From Angelakisella massiliensis (lineage in GTDB: Bacteria > Bacillota > Clostridia > Oscillospirales > Ruminococcaceae), in contig NZ_LT629945.1 of the NCBI RefSeq assembly GCF_900104675.1, forward strand, positions 1,354,756 to 1,418,755: a stretch of DNA of 64,000 bases. Reading direction: 5' to 3'. Below the pieces are notes generated by a model that saw only the letters and a program-made list of their open reading frames with translations, did no database searches and was not told the DNA's origin. Shown here in pieces: positions 42,906 to 51,907 of the stretch. Position 1 is the stretch's first letter, and each line of letters begins with the position of its first letter. Position numbers and translations under genes: made by a program.

Positions 42906-43526
42906 TCAGCCCAGAGGCAGAACCTCCAGAATCCGGACGAAGGTAGCGCCTACGGGAATCTCAGGATTTTCCGCTACCAGCTGGTCAATGACCGCTTGAT
43001 CGGTCTCCAGGGCGATGCGGAAGCGGGCGCCTTTGTTCCGCTCATTTTTGTCGGCAGCGTCCTTGGTGTAGATGTAATAGGAAACCATACCGTCCCGTCC
43101 GGCGGCCAGGTTGGCTTTGGTGACATTTTCCGAGAAGGTGAAGGAGAGATGATCCTCACCGGCGGGATAGGGAACAAAGTTGGCCAGATTCACAGTACCG
43201 TCATCATTGACAGTGGCCACAGAGCAGGAGCCCTCGGCGTCCCGAATGGCCTGCCGCAGCTCCTCACCGGTCAGAGAGCTGTCCTCATAGAAAGTCAAAG
43301 AGGCAGAAGAAACGGCATCAGGGGTTTCAGCGGCCTCAGAGGAAGAGCTGCCGCCCTCTGAAGTGGTAGCGGAGGACACCGCCTCGGCGGAATCGGAGAC
43401 AGAAGCGGAAGCGGACTGGGAAGCAGAGGCGCTTTCACTCTGACTGCTGGAGGAAGGCGCGGCAGAGGCGCAGCCGGTAACGGTCAGCGCCAGGACAAGA
43501 GCGATGGAAATCAGTTCCTTTTTCAT
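42906..43526 (-). CDS. Lipoprotein with pyridoxamine-5'-phosphate-oxidase-like (FMN split-barrel) domain
   Basis: 206 residues. A lipobox signal ends LTVTGC (Cys at about residue 19). A very long Ser/Ala/Glu linker runs to about residue 75, then a globular domain whose front SCSVATVNDDGTVNLANFVPY is typical of split-barrel flavoproteins (reads like SLATVDEDGTPN of PNPOx-type enzymes). It would be extracytoplasmic and probably flavin-binding. The start at 43526 follows GGAGAAAT. It lies 2 bp after the stop of the old-yellow-enzyme gene, so it is the second gene of that operon. Confidence 0.7.
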   Translation of the reverse strand: MKKELISIALVLALTVTGCASAAPSSSSQSESASASQSASASVSDSAEAVSSATTSEGGSSSSEAAETPDAVSSASLTFYEDSSLTGEELRQAIRDAEGSCSVATVNDDGTVNLANFVPYPAGEDHLSFTFSENVTKANLAAGRDGMVSYYIYTKDAADKNERNKGARFRIALETDQAVIDQLVAENPEIPVGATFVRILEVLPLG

Positions 43527-43528
43527 GA

Positions 43529-44632
43529 TTATTTCTCCTCCTTGGAAGATTCTTTGGGGGCGCGGCCCCACTGAACGCAGCTGACAGGCTGCCCGGTCAT
43601 AATGGACGCCACACATTTGGCGTTGCAATAGGTGCAGTAGAGGATCTCATTTTCCCGGCCTTCGGAAACTTTCAGCGGCCAGTAGGGATCGGCCACCAGC
43701 TGGCGGGACATTCCCACACAGGCAAAGCCCTCTTCCAGCAGCTTTTCCATCGCGTCGGCGTGCTGAAGCTTGCCCACGATGCAAACCGGTTTGGTGGCGC
43801 AGCTGAGCACAGCCCGGCCCAGATGATTGAAGCAGCCTTCGCCCTTGAGATCAGGATGATTGAAGGCGGGGATGGTGTCCCGGATATTGGAGTGATTGGC
43901 GATGGCCACATGGAAGCTGTCCACACCGGCAGCCTCCAGCACCCGGACAAATTCCGGTACCTCCTCCAGGAGTGCGCCGCCGCGGCCCAGACGGGGGCTT
44001 TCGGTACGGATGGTCAGTTTGTAATCCAGGGTCATTTCCGGCACAGCAGCCCGGACAGCCTTGACCAGTGCCTCAGCGTAAGCAGTATGAGGGGCGTACT
44101 TGTCGGTGCGGTGGTTGAACAGAGCGGAAGAGAAGCTGCCCACCAGCCGGTCGCCATGGATCTGGATCATGTCCAGGCCGATTTCCTGAGCGTTGCGGGC
44201 GGCGGTAACAAACTTCTCAATGATCTCGTCCGCCTGTTGGGTGGTGAGATTGTCGGCATAGGTCATCATGTTTTCCGCCAGCAGACGATGGACCTCATCG
44301 CCGGAGATTTTATCCCGCTGCCGGTACAGGCTGCCGATATAGGCTACATCATATTCAGGATGGAACAGCTGAACGGCAACCTTGCAGCCATAACGGTGGC
44401 AGATCTCCAGCACCTTGCGGAAATAATCAGCGAACTTCATGGAATCCAGGGAAGGAGCTCCCAGCATGGAGGGAACAACCGACACATCAGGCAGTACGAT
44501 CAGGGAAGTGCCGCCCTGGGCGATCTTCTCATAGAAATCCAGTCCCTCCCGGCCAACGGAGGTGGGGGCGAAAACGATGGGGTTTTTCAGGGTTACATTG
44601 CCCAGGGTCACGGGGGTGAAAAGCTTGTTCAT
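43529..44632 (-). CDS. NADH:flavin oxidoreductase / old yellow enzyme family, Fe-S type, short form
   Basis: 367 residues. A TIM-barrel FMN domain (starts KLFTPVTLGNVTLKNPIVFAP; QIHGDRLVGSFSSALFNHRTD is the family's His block). A four-Cys cluster motif CTYCNAKC plus a later Cys (VSC) matches the 4Fe-4S site of 2,4-dienoyl-CoA reductase and BaiCD enzymes. Unlike those it ends right after the cluster and lacks the C-terminal FAD/NADPH domain. The electron donor must therefore be a separate protein. The start at 44632 follows AAAGGGA. Operators resembling TetR sites lie upstream. Confidence 0.88.
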   Translation of the reverse strand: MNKLFTPVTLGNVTLKNPIVFAPTSVGREGLDFYEKIAQGGTSLIVLPDVSVVPSMLGAPSLDSMKFADYFRKVLEICHRYGCKVAVQLFHPEYDVAYIGSLYRQRDKISGDEVHRLLAENMMTYADNLTTQQADEIIEKFVTAARNAQEIGLDMIQIHGDRLVGSFSSALFNHRTDKYAPHTAYAEALVKAVRAAVPEMTLDYKLTIRTESPRLGRGGALLEEVPEFVRVLEAAGVDSFHVAIANHSNIRDTIPAFNHPDLKGEGCFNHLGRAVLSCATKPVCIVGKLQHADAMEKLLEEGFACVGMSRQLVADPYWPLKVSEGRENEILYCTYCNAKCVASIMTGQPVSCVQWGRAPKESSKEEK

Positions 44633-44689
44633 ATCGGTCCCTTTCTGTAGCTTTGCTACGGTCTTTATGTTTACGGTCAAATCCATTTA

Positions 44690-44782
44690 ACTGACGAAGT
44701 CAACGTTATGGATGGTACCGTTGAAATATGGCCATAAGAGAGACAAAATATGAACAAAATGTAAATTACTGATAAAATCAGT
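44690..44782 (-). promoter_or_regulatory. Upstream region of the old-yellow-enzyme operon with two like palindromes
   Basis: ACTGACGAAGTCAAC (44690-44704) and ACTGATAAAATCAGT (44768-44782) share the pattern ACTGAY-N3-RTCA, the second being a perfect 6-3-6 palindrome. Two matching sites 78 bp apart flanking an AT-rich promoter-like stretch suggest a TetR-type or similar regulator. No such gene is adjacent. Confidence 0.6.
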
Positions 44783-45125
44783 TAGTTTTGGTTAAAAGGC
44801 CGGAAACAAAGGTAAAAAGCGCCTTTGAACGGTGTTTCTGAACAAAGGGACGGCAACGATTTTGGGGATAAAAAGAGGTGAATTTTTATTGTCATGGAAA
44901 AACTTACCGGAAGAAAAAGTATACCGGCGTAAAGGCCGCTCTTTTAAGCCTTTTCAGTTTTCGGCATTTTCTGTGCCCGAGAGCAGTATAAAAGAAGTTT
45001 AAAAATCACATCCGTTCCCAAAAGGTATCAGGCTGCCGGATACTTTATGTTTTAGTTTTGGAAATATCCCACTGTTTCACAGGGGAGAAGAATGATTTTA
45101 TTCCTGCTCTACTATCGGTGCCCAA
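44783..45125. other. Intergenic region without a supported gene
   Basis: AT-rich, with only short unsupported frames. An 83-codon frame starting at 45092 runs through the hairpin at 45135 and is not called. Confidence 0.5.
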
Positions 45126-45154
45126 AAAGAAAAAGGCGCGGCAAGAGCCGCGCC
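45124..45154 (-). terminator. Terminator downstream of the PH-domain gene
   Basis: Minus-strand GGCGCGGC-TCTT-GCCGCGCC (45135-45154) followed by TTTTTCTTTTT. It is about 190 bp past the stop at 45347. Confidence 0.75.
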
Positions 45155-45346
45155 GGAAAAACTTTGCGGCAGAGCTGCGGCTGGGTTCCCAGGAACAAAA
45201 GCAGGCGCTGTAATAAAGGGAAGAAAGCGAATCCCTCCCGTAATTTTATCAGCACTGTCGCTTCTGCGCAGAACAACAGCAAAACAGACACTACCTTGAC
45301 TGATTTCAGTATAAAGGATGAAAAATCATTTTGTCAAGCTTGATGC

Positions 45347-45760
45347 TTACTTGGTGCAGCCATCATCAAAGAGCTCGTCATCGTCATCATCCCCAGAATC
45401 GTTATCATCGTGAAGAACTTCGCCCACACGCATCCGCCGGGCGATTTTCATCTCCTCCACCTGTTTGTGGAGCAGCTCCTTCACATCCATGGGCCTCCTG
45501 ATGTTTTTCATTTCCAAATGGGGGATGGATTTATCAGAGGAATGTACAGTGACAGTACCTACGCCGAAAATCCGCTGGAACAAGGAAATGGACAGGCTCA
45601 AATCCCGAACCCGGTAAAGGATGACTTCCTCCTGGCGGGTGTTGAGCAGGCCGGTTTCCAAAAACAACCGATCTTCGCTGAGGGAATATTTTGTAAAGCT
45701 GATGGGCATACCCAAAATCCGCTTGCGGTCGCTCCAAAGCAGTTGGATATGGTTTTTCAT
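45347..45760 (-). CDS. PH-domain-containing protein (bPH type)
   Basis: 137 residues, no membrane helix. The pattern YSLSEDRLFLETGLLNTRQEEVILYRVRDLSLSISLFQRIFG is typical of bacterial PH (YdbS/YdbT-like) domains, followed by a helical Met/Arg stretch and a run of Asp near the C-terminus. Most homologues are membrane-linked; this one is soluble. Function unknown. The ATG at 45760 has GGAG 14 nt upstream, so the start is tentative. Confidence 0.75.
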   Translation of the reverse strand: MKNHIQLLWSDRKRILGMPISFTKYSLSEDRLFLETGLLNTRQEEVILYRVRDLSLSISLFQRIFGVGTVTVHSSDKSIPHLEMKNIRRPMDVKELLHKQVEEMKIARRMRVGEVLHDDNDSGDDDDDELFDDGCTK

Positions 45761-46085
45761 CAGGCAGGTCAACTCCTTTCTTTGCTGTCGGTACAATCAA
45801 GAATCCGATATTGAGAATATTGTAGCATTTTCCTGGGAAAAAACAAGCGAGGAATCAAGATTTCCCTGCCCAACAGATGAGAAACTTTTGTTGTTCCGCT
45901 TTTGCGTAAGCGTCAGTTTGAAAGAAGCGGGAGAAAAATTGGTGGGAAAGGCAAAGTGCAGCTGTATTCATGAAGAAACCATGAACAGATGCCTTCCTTC
46001 CTTTACGGATGTGGAGAAGATGTAGTATAATAAAACCAATAACAGCCGATGGCTGAAACATCCCGGAACATGGGAGGGAATATCA

Positions 46086-46526
46086 TTGAGTAAAGTAAAG
46101 CACCTGTTTCATAAAGGATTTACAGCTGTATCGGAGCAATCCGGACTGCTGCTGGAGATTTCCCGCCTGAAATCCCGCATTACTCCTCTGGAGGACCGCA
46201 ACGAGGCCCTGAGAGAGGAGCTGGGACAGCAGATCTATCGCCTGTGGAAAGAGAAAGCCCCCTTGGAAGCGACAGTGGAGAAGTTCTGTACTCAGATGGC
46301 CGCCAACGACAGGGAGATTCAGCGTTTATCCAGGGAGATCGACAAGCTGCGCAGGCCTGAAAAGCCAAAAGAGCCCCAGCCCCAGGGGATTGTATGCGTA
46401 TGCGGGGCTCTCAACCGGCCCCATGCTCGATTCTGCGCCAGGTGCGGCGCACGTCTGGGAGAGCTGCCCGCGGAGGAGGAGCCGGGTGCTCCCCAATCGG
46501 AACAGGATGCCGCTACATTGCCGTAA
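46086..46526 (+). CDS. Coiled-coil protein with C-terminal zinc ribbon
   Basis: 146 residues. An amphipathic N-terminal helix and coiled-coil (about 20-95, ISRLKSRITPLEDRNEALRE and following) precede a zinc ribbon with four Cys (CVCG and CARCG). Soluble, role unknown. The start is TTG behind GGGAGGG 7 nt upstream. The vanY-like gene follows at 21 bp and a second zinc-ribbon protein after that, suggesting one operon. Confidence 0.8.
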   Translation: MSKVKHLFHKGFTAVSEQSGLLLEISRLKSRITPLEDRNEALREELGQQIYRLWKEKAPLEATVEKFCTQMAANDREIQRLSREIDKLRRPEKPKEPQPQGIVCVCGALNRPHARFCARCGARLGELPAEEEPGAPQSEQDAATLP

Positions 46527-46547
46527 AGCCGGTGTGAAAGGAACATC

Positions 46548-47465
46548 ATGATGAAAAAGAAACGCTATCAAAAAAGATATACCAGAGCAGAGATCATCCG
46601 CAACCGCATCCTGGTAGTGCTGGTGGTGCTGGCGCTGGCATTGGCGGCCGCCTGCGGACTGTCCATGCTGGGGGATGGAGATGAAGTATCCCAGGAGCAG
46701 TCCTCCTCCAGTTCCCGGAGTGAGACGGAACAGGAGCAAAACTCATCCTCCCAGGAGGAGCCCTCTTCTCAGGAGGAGCCCTCTTCCCAGGAGGAGCCTT
46801 CCTCTGAGCAGGAGCCTTCGGAGCAGTCTTCTTCTCAGGAGTCTTCCGCCGGGGAGGAACCCTCTTCCCAGCCCGTGTCGGCTTCGGGAGAACCCTCTGA
46901 GGAGGACCCCTTCTACGAGCCGGAAATGCCCATTTTGGTCAATCCCACCAACCGCATTCCGGAGGATTATGTGCCGGATGTGGCGGATATGGGCAATGGC
47001 TATCAGTTCGACCGTAAGGCTACCCAGGCTTATAATGAAATGCTCCGGGCGGCCAACGCCGACGGTATCAGCCTGTGGGTGGTGTCCGCCTATCGGGATA
47101 ACGACAAGCAGACCACCAATTTCAATAACAAGGTCAAGGAGTATGAGGCGATGGGCTATTCGGCCCAGGAGGCTTACGACGCCACCGCGAAGATCATTGC
47201 CGTACCCGGTACCAGTGAACATTCTCTGGGGTTGGCGCTGGACCTGAACAGTCTGGAACAGAGCTTTGAGAATACCGAGACCTATCGCTGGCTGGTAAGC
47301 CACTGCGCGGAATATGGCTTTATTCTCCGGTACCCCAAGGATAAGGAGGACATCACCGATATCATCTTTGAACCCTGGCACTACCGGTATGTGGGCACCA
47401 ATCACGCCAAGATCATTATGGAAAATAAGATCTGCCTGGAGGAATACCTGAGCGGAGATTACTGA
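46548..47465 (+). CDS. VanY-type D-alanyl-D-alanine carboxypeptidase (M15B)
   Basis: 305 residues. Basic cytoplasmic tail, one membrane helix (about 21-42), and a long Ser/Glu/Gln linker (about 50-125) with QEEPSS repeats. An M15 peptidase domain follows from about residue 128. Zinc ligands are in TSEHSLGLALDLN (His and Asp) and EPWHYRYVG (His), with SAYRDNDKQ at the active site. It trims the terminal D-Ala from peptidoglycan stem peptides outside the membrane. AAAGGA precedes the ATG. Confidence 0.92.
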   Translation: MMKKKRYQKRYTRAEIIRNRILVVLVVLALALAAACGLSMLGDGDEVSQEQSSSSSRSETEQEQNSSSQEEPSSQEEPSSQEEPSSEQEPSEQSSSQESSAGEEPSSQPVSASGEPSEEDPFYEPEMPILVNPTNRIPEDYVPDVADMGNGYQFDRKATQAYNEMLRAANADGISLWVVSAYRDNDKQTTNFNNKVKEYEAMGYSAQEAYDATAKIIAVPGTSEHSLGLALDLNSLEQSFENTETYRWLVSHCAEYGFILRYPKDKEDITDIIFEPWHYRYVGTNHAKIIMENKICLEEYLSGDY

Positions 47466-47488
47466 TACCGAGGGGAGGAAAGGGACCC

Positions 47489-49627
47489 ATGAAATATTGT
47501 ATCCATTGTGGGGCGGAGATCCCTGACGACAGTATCTTCTGTGATCACTGCGGCAAACGGACGGAAGAAGCGTTGGAGGCGCCCTCCCAGCCCCAGAAGA
47601 AAAAAAGCTCCCCCCAGAAAGGAAAAAAGAAGGCGCCTGCTGGTGAAAGCAGGGAACAGCCCCGAGAGGAAAATAAAAGGGGCTGGAAGCTGTTCCTGGG
47701 GCGGGACGAAGCGCCTTTGGACCGGGACAGTACAGCCATTACCATGCCCCGGTCTGTGGATCAGGACCCGGTATACCGGGCTTCCCGGTGGCTGCTGGCT
47801 CTGGTAGCGCTGCTGATGGTGGTTTTTGCCGGAACACTGGCGTACAATTTGTATTGCCGGATGGGCTTTGGGGACAATAAATACAAAAACATCCCGGTCA
47901 TCTATGTTCAGGGGGATAATACGCTCAAATTCAGCAGTCCTCTGGTGGAGGAGCCGGTAACTATTACTCAGTCTCTCAACTGGGGAAATATGTCCCTGGA
48001 AGAAATGACCTGCCTGTCGGAAGATGGGAAGGATCTGCTCTATCTCAACAATTATTCCAGCGGCTCCGGGGACCTGTACCTGCGCAATACCGACAGCGAC
48101 CGTCCCCGGTATGGAGAAAAGGAAGACAAGGGCGTCAAGGTGGATGAAAACGTGGTGCCCGGACAGTTTTTCTGGAGCAGCGATGGGAAATATGCCATCT
48201 ATCGCAAAAATGACGGGGATCTGTACCGCTGGCGGAAAAATAAAGCGGTGGAGAAGCTGGACACTCAGATTGAGGAAATCGTGGCGGTGACCACCTCCGG
48301 TCAGGTGCTCTATACCAAGGCGGAGGAAGGCGCAGGGGAAGGAGTGACCCTGTACAGCAAGGTCCTGGATTCCAATGATGACGACAAGCTGAAACTGGAT
48401 ACCGGTGTTTCCCAAATTTTTTCCTGCAATGCCGATGGCAGCAGCATCTATTACGGTAAGCCCAGCGGAGATGAGCACAATCCCTGGGATGTTTATCGTT
48501 ACACCCCCAAGGGCGGCAGTGAAAAGCTGGCGGGAATGGTGGTGCAGCTGCTGGATTATAATGACAAGGGCGAGCTGTTTTTTACCAGAGCGGAGCCTAC
48601 GGAAATCGATCCTTTCCAGTATTTTGTAGATGATATGGCGGAAACGGATGCGCAGATTACTGAGGAGCCTCAGCTGAGCGATTATAATATTGAAAAAACC
48701 ACCATCTGGGGTGTGCCGTACACCGTGCCGGACTATGAAGGGTATCAGGCGGCGCTGGAGGCCTACCAGGCCAAGCTGAAACGGGATGAGATCCGGGAGG
48801 CTATTGCCGGCGAAAGCCGTACCATCACCACCTATCAGCTGTTTCATAAAGCGGGCAGCAGCGAGACCCGCCTGGATTTTGGCATCCGCTGGGTGGAGTC
48901 CGCGGATGCTGGTACCGGCAACGCAGTCTACACCAAGGAACGGGTCACTTCCGGACAGTCGGTGCTCATTTCCGATGTAGAGGACGCCGAGGATGCCATC
49001 CGTCTGCTTAGTGCCGTCAATGGCAGCGCGGTGCAGGATTACTACTGGGCGCGGGTAGGCAAGGAGCCCACAGTCTTTGTGACAGCCACCAATGAGGAAA
49101 CGGTGAGCGTCACATTGGACCCCGGGCGCGGCGTTTATTATCTCCTCATTGAGCAAGGCAAGGAGGGAGGCACCCTTACCTGGCTGCCGGTGGAGCAGGA
49201 AGGATTGGGCGTATCCCGCAAAACAGATGACGACGTTTATGCCATCACCGATATTTTCTATGGCAATCGGATGCTTTATTATCGTGACGTCACCGGAGAA
49301 AAGGGAACCTTGTGCGGAGCCAATGCAGGCAGCAAGGAGAAGCTGAGCGAGGGTGCGTCGGAGCAGCTGTGGCTGGAGGAAAATGGTTCCGCCATGATGC
49401 TGCTGCGGGATTACAGCCAGGAGCTGGAGATGGGCGAACTGATCCTCTATCGGGACAGCAACAGGCGGGTGGCTACCGATGCCCATGCCTACAGCTATCG
49501 CACCAGGAACTATATCTATGTCCAGCGCTCTTACAACACCACCAGCGAAAAGGGCGATTTGTATCTCTATACCGGCAATGACCAGAAGCTGACATTGTTG
49601 GATTATGACGTAACGGATTTCGGATAA
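47489..49627 (+). CDS. Zinc-ribbon, single-pass membrane protein with large strand-rich ectodomain
   Basis: 712 residues. The N-terminus is a zinc ribbon (CIHCG and CDHCG), followed by a basic/Pro/Lys linker and one membrane helix (about 101-122). An ectodomain of about 590 residues has recurring Asp/Ser-rich turns and Tyr-rich strands (YLNNYSSGSGDLYLRNTDSD, and the similar YLYTGNDQKL near the end). Repeating layout suggests a beta-propeller, as in DUF5050-like proteins. Function unknown. It follows the VanY-type gene by 23 bp; AGGGGAGGAAAGG precedes the ATG. Confidence 0.8.
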   Translation: MKYCIHCGAEIPDDSIFCDHCGKRTEEALEAPSQPQKKKSSPQKGKKKAPAGESREQPREENKRGWKLFLGRDEAPLDRDSTAITMPRSVDQDPVYRASRWLLALVALLMVVFAGTLAYNLYCRMGFGDNKYKNIPVIYVQGDNTLKFSSPLVEEPVTITQSLNWGNMSLEEMTCLSEDGKDLLYLNNYSSGSGDLYLRNTDSDRPRYGEKEDKGVKVDENVVPGQFFWSSDGKYAIYRKNDGDLYRWRKNKAVEKLDTQIEEIVAVTTSGQVLYTKAEEGAGEGVTLYSKVLDSNDDDKLKLDTGVSQIFSCNADGSSIYYGKPSGDEHNPWDVYRYTPKGGSEKLAGMVVQLLDYNDKGELFFTRAEPTEIDPFQYFVDDMAETDAQITEEPQLSDYNIEKTTIWGVPYTVPDYEGYQAALEAYQAKLKRDEIREAIAGESRTITTYQLFHKAGSSETRLDFGIRWVESADAGTGNAVYTKERVTSGQSVLISDVEDAEDAIRLLSAVNGSAVQDYYWARVGKEPTVFVTATNEETVSVTLDPGRGVYYLLIEQGKEGGTLTWLPVEQEGLGVSRKTDDDVYAITDIFYGNRMLYYRDVTGEKGTLCGANAGSKEKLSEGASEQLWLEENGSAMMLLRDYSQELEMGELILYRDSNRRVATDAHAYSYRTRNYIYVQRSYNTTSEKGDLYLYTGNDQKLTLLDYDVTDFG

Positions 49628-49740
49628 AGGCGGAAAGAGGTATATGATGTGCCCAAAGCCTGAACACTGGCGCTGATTAAACAGTCCCTGTCAGGGACCT
49701 CCGGAATATTTCTGGGGGTCCTTGATTTGGACGACAAAAA

Positions 49741-49753
49741 GAACATTTATTCG
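49741..49753 (+). promoter_or_regulatory. LexA/DinR-box-like site before dinB
   Basis: GAACATTTATTCG matches the Firmicute SOS box GAAC-N4-GTTC at all but one core position (A for G). It sits 17 bp before the dinB start, close to the ribosome site. Confidence 0.4.
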
Positions 49754-49769
49754 CAAAGGAAGTGAAAGA

Positions 49770-51026
49770 ATGGACCGGGTGATCCTTCATTGCGACTGCA
49801 ACGGCTTTTATGCTTCGGTGGAGTGCCTGCTGCAGCCCTCTCTGCGGCAGGTGCCCATGGCGGTGTGCGGCGATCCCGACAGCCGCCACGGAATCATTCT
49901 GGCGAAAAACGAGCTGGCCAAGGGTTATGGCATACAAACGGCGGAAACCCTTTGGCAGGCCCGTCAGAAATGTCCGGAACTGGTGCTGGTACCTCCTCAT
50001 CGGGAGGAATATCTTCGCTGCTCCCGGCTGGTCAACGAAATTTACCAGCAGTATACCGATCAGGTGGAGCCTTTCGGCATCGATGAATCCTGGCTGGACG
50101 TCACCGGCAGCAGACAGCTGTTCGGGGAGGGGCCGGAGATCGCTGATCAGCTTCGCCGCCGGGTCCGGGAGGAGGTGGGGCTGACCATCTCTGTGGGGGT
50201 GTCCTTCAACAAGGTCTTTGCCAAGCTGGGCAGCGACTACCGCAAACCGGATGCCACCACCGTCATCACCCGGGAAAATTTCCGACAGATCGTCCACCCT
50301 CTGCCTGTTTCAGCGCTTTTGTATGTGGGACGCTCTGCCCGACAGACCCTGGAATCCTTGGGTATCCATACCATTGGACAGCTGGCAGAGGCAGCTCCTT
50401 CTGCCCTCACCCCCCGGATGGGCAAGCTGGGCCCTCAGCTGATCGCTTATGCCAGAGGGGAGGAGGACAGTCCTGTCCGCTATATTTGGGAAGAGCAGGA
50501 GGTCAAATCAGTGGGCAACTCCATCACCTTTCCCCGGAACCTTACCACCCGGGAGGAGGTGAACGCCGGCATCACCGCTTTGGCGGACGAGGTGGCGGGA
50601 CGGCTGCGGAAGCATGGGCTCCAATGCGCTACCGTACAGATTCAGATCAAGGACCCCCAATTTCGGGTTATCTCCAGGCAGAAGGCGTTGGAGCAGCCCA
50701 CCGATCTGGAACGGGAGATCCGCAAGGCGGCGCTGGAGCTGGTGTGGAACAACTGGACCCCGGGCGCACCCATTCGGATGCTGGCGGTTACCGGAGCTGC
50801 CCTCACCAGCGGCGGAGGAGAGGGGATGCAGCTGACCTTTTATACCGGTGAGGAGGAGAAGCGGAAACGTCAGCGGCGTTTGGAGCAGGCGATGGACCGG
50901 GTCCGGGACAAGTACGGCAAAGAGGCCCTTTCCTTCGGGCGGCTGCTTCACAACGACCTGGGATTGCGGGGTGCGGGAAAAGAGCGTTCAGAAGAGAATG
51001 ACAGTGGTGATTCCGGTCAAGAATGA
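49770..51026 (+). CDS. dinB: Y-family DNA polymerase IV
   Basis: 418 residues. Translesion polymerase. The N-terminal catalytic motif is HCDCNGFYASVE with the first metal Asp and the steric-gate-region aromatic pair; the second is FGIDESWLDVT with Asp-Glu. GVSFNKVFAKLGSDYRKPD is the finger/palm block, a helix-hairpin-helix region follows (SLGIHTIGQLAEA), and a little-finger domain from about residue 235. It lacks an obvious C-terminal beta-clamp motif. AAGGAAG precedes the ATG. Confidence 0.95.
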   Translation: MDRVILHCDCNGFYASVECLLQPSLRQVPMAVCGDPDSRHGIILAKNELAKGYGIQTAETLWQARQKCPELVLVPPHREEYLRCSRLVNEIYQQYTDQVEPFGIDESWLDVTGSRQLFGEGPEIADQLRRRVREEVGLTISVGVSFNKVFAKLGSDYRKPDATTVITRENFRQIVHPLPVSALLYVGRSARQTLESLGIHTIGQLAEAAPSALTPRMGKLGPQLIAYARGEEDSPVRYIWEEQEVKSVGNSITFPRNLTTREEVNAGITALADEVAGRLRKHGLQCATVQIQIKDPQFRVISRQKALEQPTDLEREIRKAALELVWNNWTPGAPIRMLAVTGAALTSGGGEGMQLTFYTGEEEKRKRQRRLEQAMDRVRDKYGKEALSFGRLLHNDLGLRGAGKERSEENDSGDSGQE

Positions 51027-51153
51027 AAATATGGGATCATACAGAGAACAATCAGGATTAAAATAGGGGTATTTTTGTATATAAAAGATTGAAATATACT
51101 AATTGTATTGAAAAGTTTGGAGATAAACAGGCCATAACCGTGTTTTCATCAAG

Positions 51154-51189
51154 AAAAAACTCCCGCGCCATATTTTCATGACGCGGGAG
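51154..51189 (-). terminator. Terminator of the 51.2-51.9 kb regulator
   Basis: Minus-strand CTCCCGCGTCAT...ATGGCGCGGGAG (51160-51189, one mismatch), then TTTTTT. Confidence 0.9.
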
Positions 51190-51202
51190 CGAACAGATGG
51201 TT

Positions 51203-51907
51203 TCACTTTTGAGGGGGATGGAAATCCACCGCTTTTTCGGCGCTGTTGATCAGGTTGAGCAGGGAGGTGCCAAAGAGGGGATACTCCCTGGTGATTTTCT
51301 CGGTGGAAAGGGAAAGGCTGTCCACATCCTTGATCCGGTCCATCCCATCCAGCGGTTTGCCGGAGGCGACAGCGGAGGCGTTGGCCTGACGCATTTCCAT
51401 GGCGGCGGCGCAATACTGATGGGCGATCTGTTCCGGCAGCTTGAACATGCCGCTCTGGTTTTTGTCATTGGCGCTGTATACCACCCGGAACATCCGGTAG
51501 ACAGCGATCATGATATAATCGCTTACTTCCCGGGTCAGAGAGCTGCTGCCCGCCTTGTTGAGCATATCGAAAAGGATGTTCAGGGAGTTGGCGATCAGCT
51601 TTTTGTTGAGCACCACCAGAATGCTGCCCTTCATGACGTTTTCCTTACCGGCGGAGTCAGGCTCCGGAATTTCCTCAATGGAAAGGGTGGTACCGCTGCG
51701 GTCGGGAGTACGTCCCAGCATATAATCGCAGGAAACTCCATAAAAATCTGCGGCACGCACCAGAAAATCCAATCCGCACTCCCGAATGCCCTTTTCATAA
51801 TGGGAAAGAAGGGCCTGGGAAACGCCCAGACTGGCGGCCGCAGCTTTCTGGCTGATGCCTTTCTCCTTGCGCAGGAGAGTCAATATCCGTGAAAATTCAG
51901 AAGACAC
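51203..51907 (-). CDS. XRE-family regulator with long C-terminal domain
   Basis: About 234 residues. N-terminal HTH (about 8-62, KGISQKAAAASLGVSQALLS), followed by DYMLGRTPDRSG. A 160-residue helical domain of unknown type follows, containing LVVLNKKLIANSLNILFDML and VYRMFRVVYSA. Chosen start is GTG 51907, 6 nt after AGAGGT; GTG 51913 touches it directly. Its own promoter lies about 200 bp upstream. The AT-rich leader is open. Confidence 0.85.
   Translation of the reverse strand: MSSEFSRILTLLRKEKGISQKAAAASLGVSQALLSHYEKGIRECGLDFLVRAADFYGVSCDYMLGRTPDRSGTTLSIEEIPEPDSAGKENVMKGSILVVLNKKLIANSLNILFDMLNKAGSSSLTREVSDYIMIAVYRMFRVVYSANDKNQSGMFKLPEQIAHQYCAAAMEMRQANASAVASGKPLDGMDRIKDVDSLSLSTEKITREYPLFGTSLLNLINSAEKAVDFHPPQK

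Noticed and set aside
45092-45343. Possible 83-codon gene
   Set aside because: It reads through a terminator hairpin, has no ribosome site and an unlikely basic composition.
47459-49486. Long minus-strand open frame opposite the zinc-ribbon membrane gene
   Set aside because: Antisense shadow; the plus-strand gene has a zinc ribbon, membrane helix and ribosome site.
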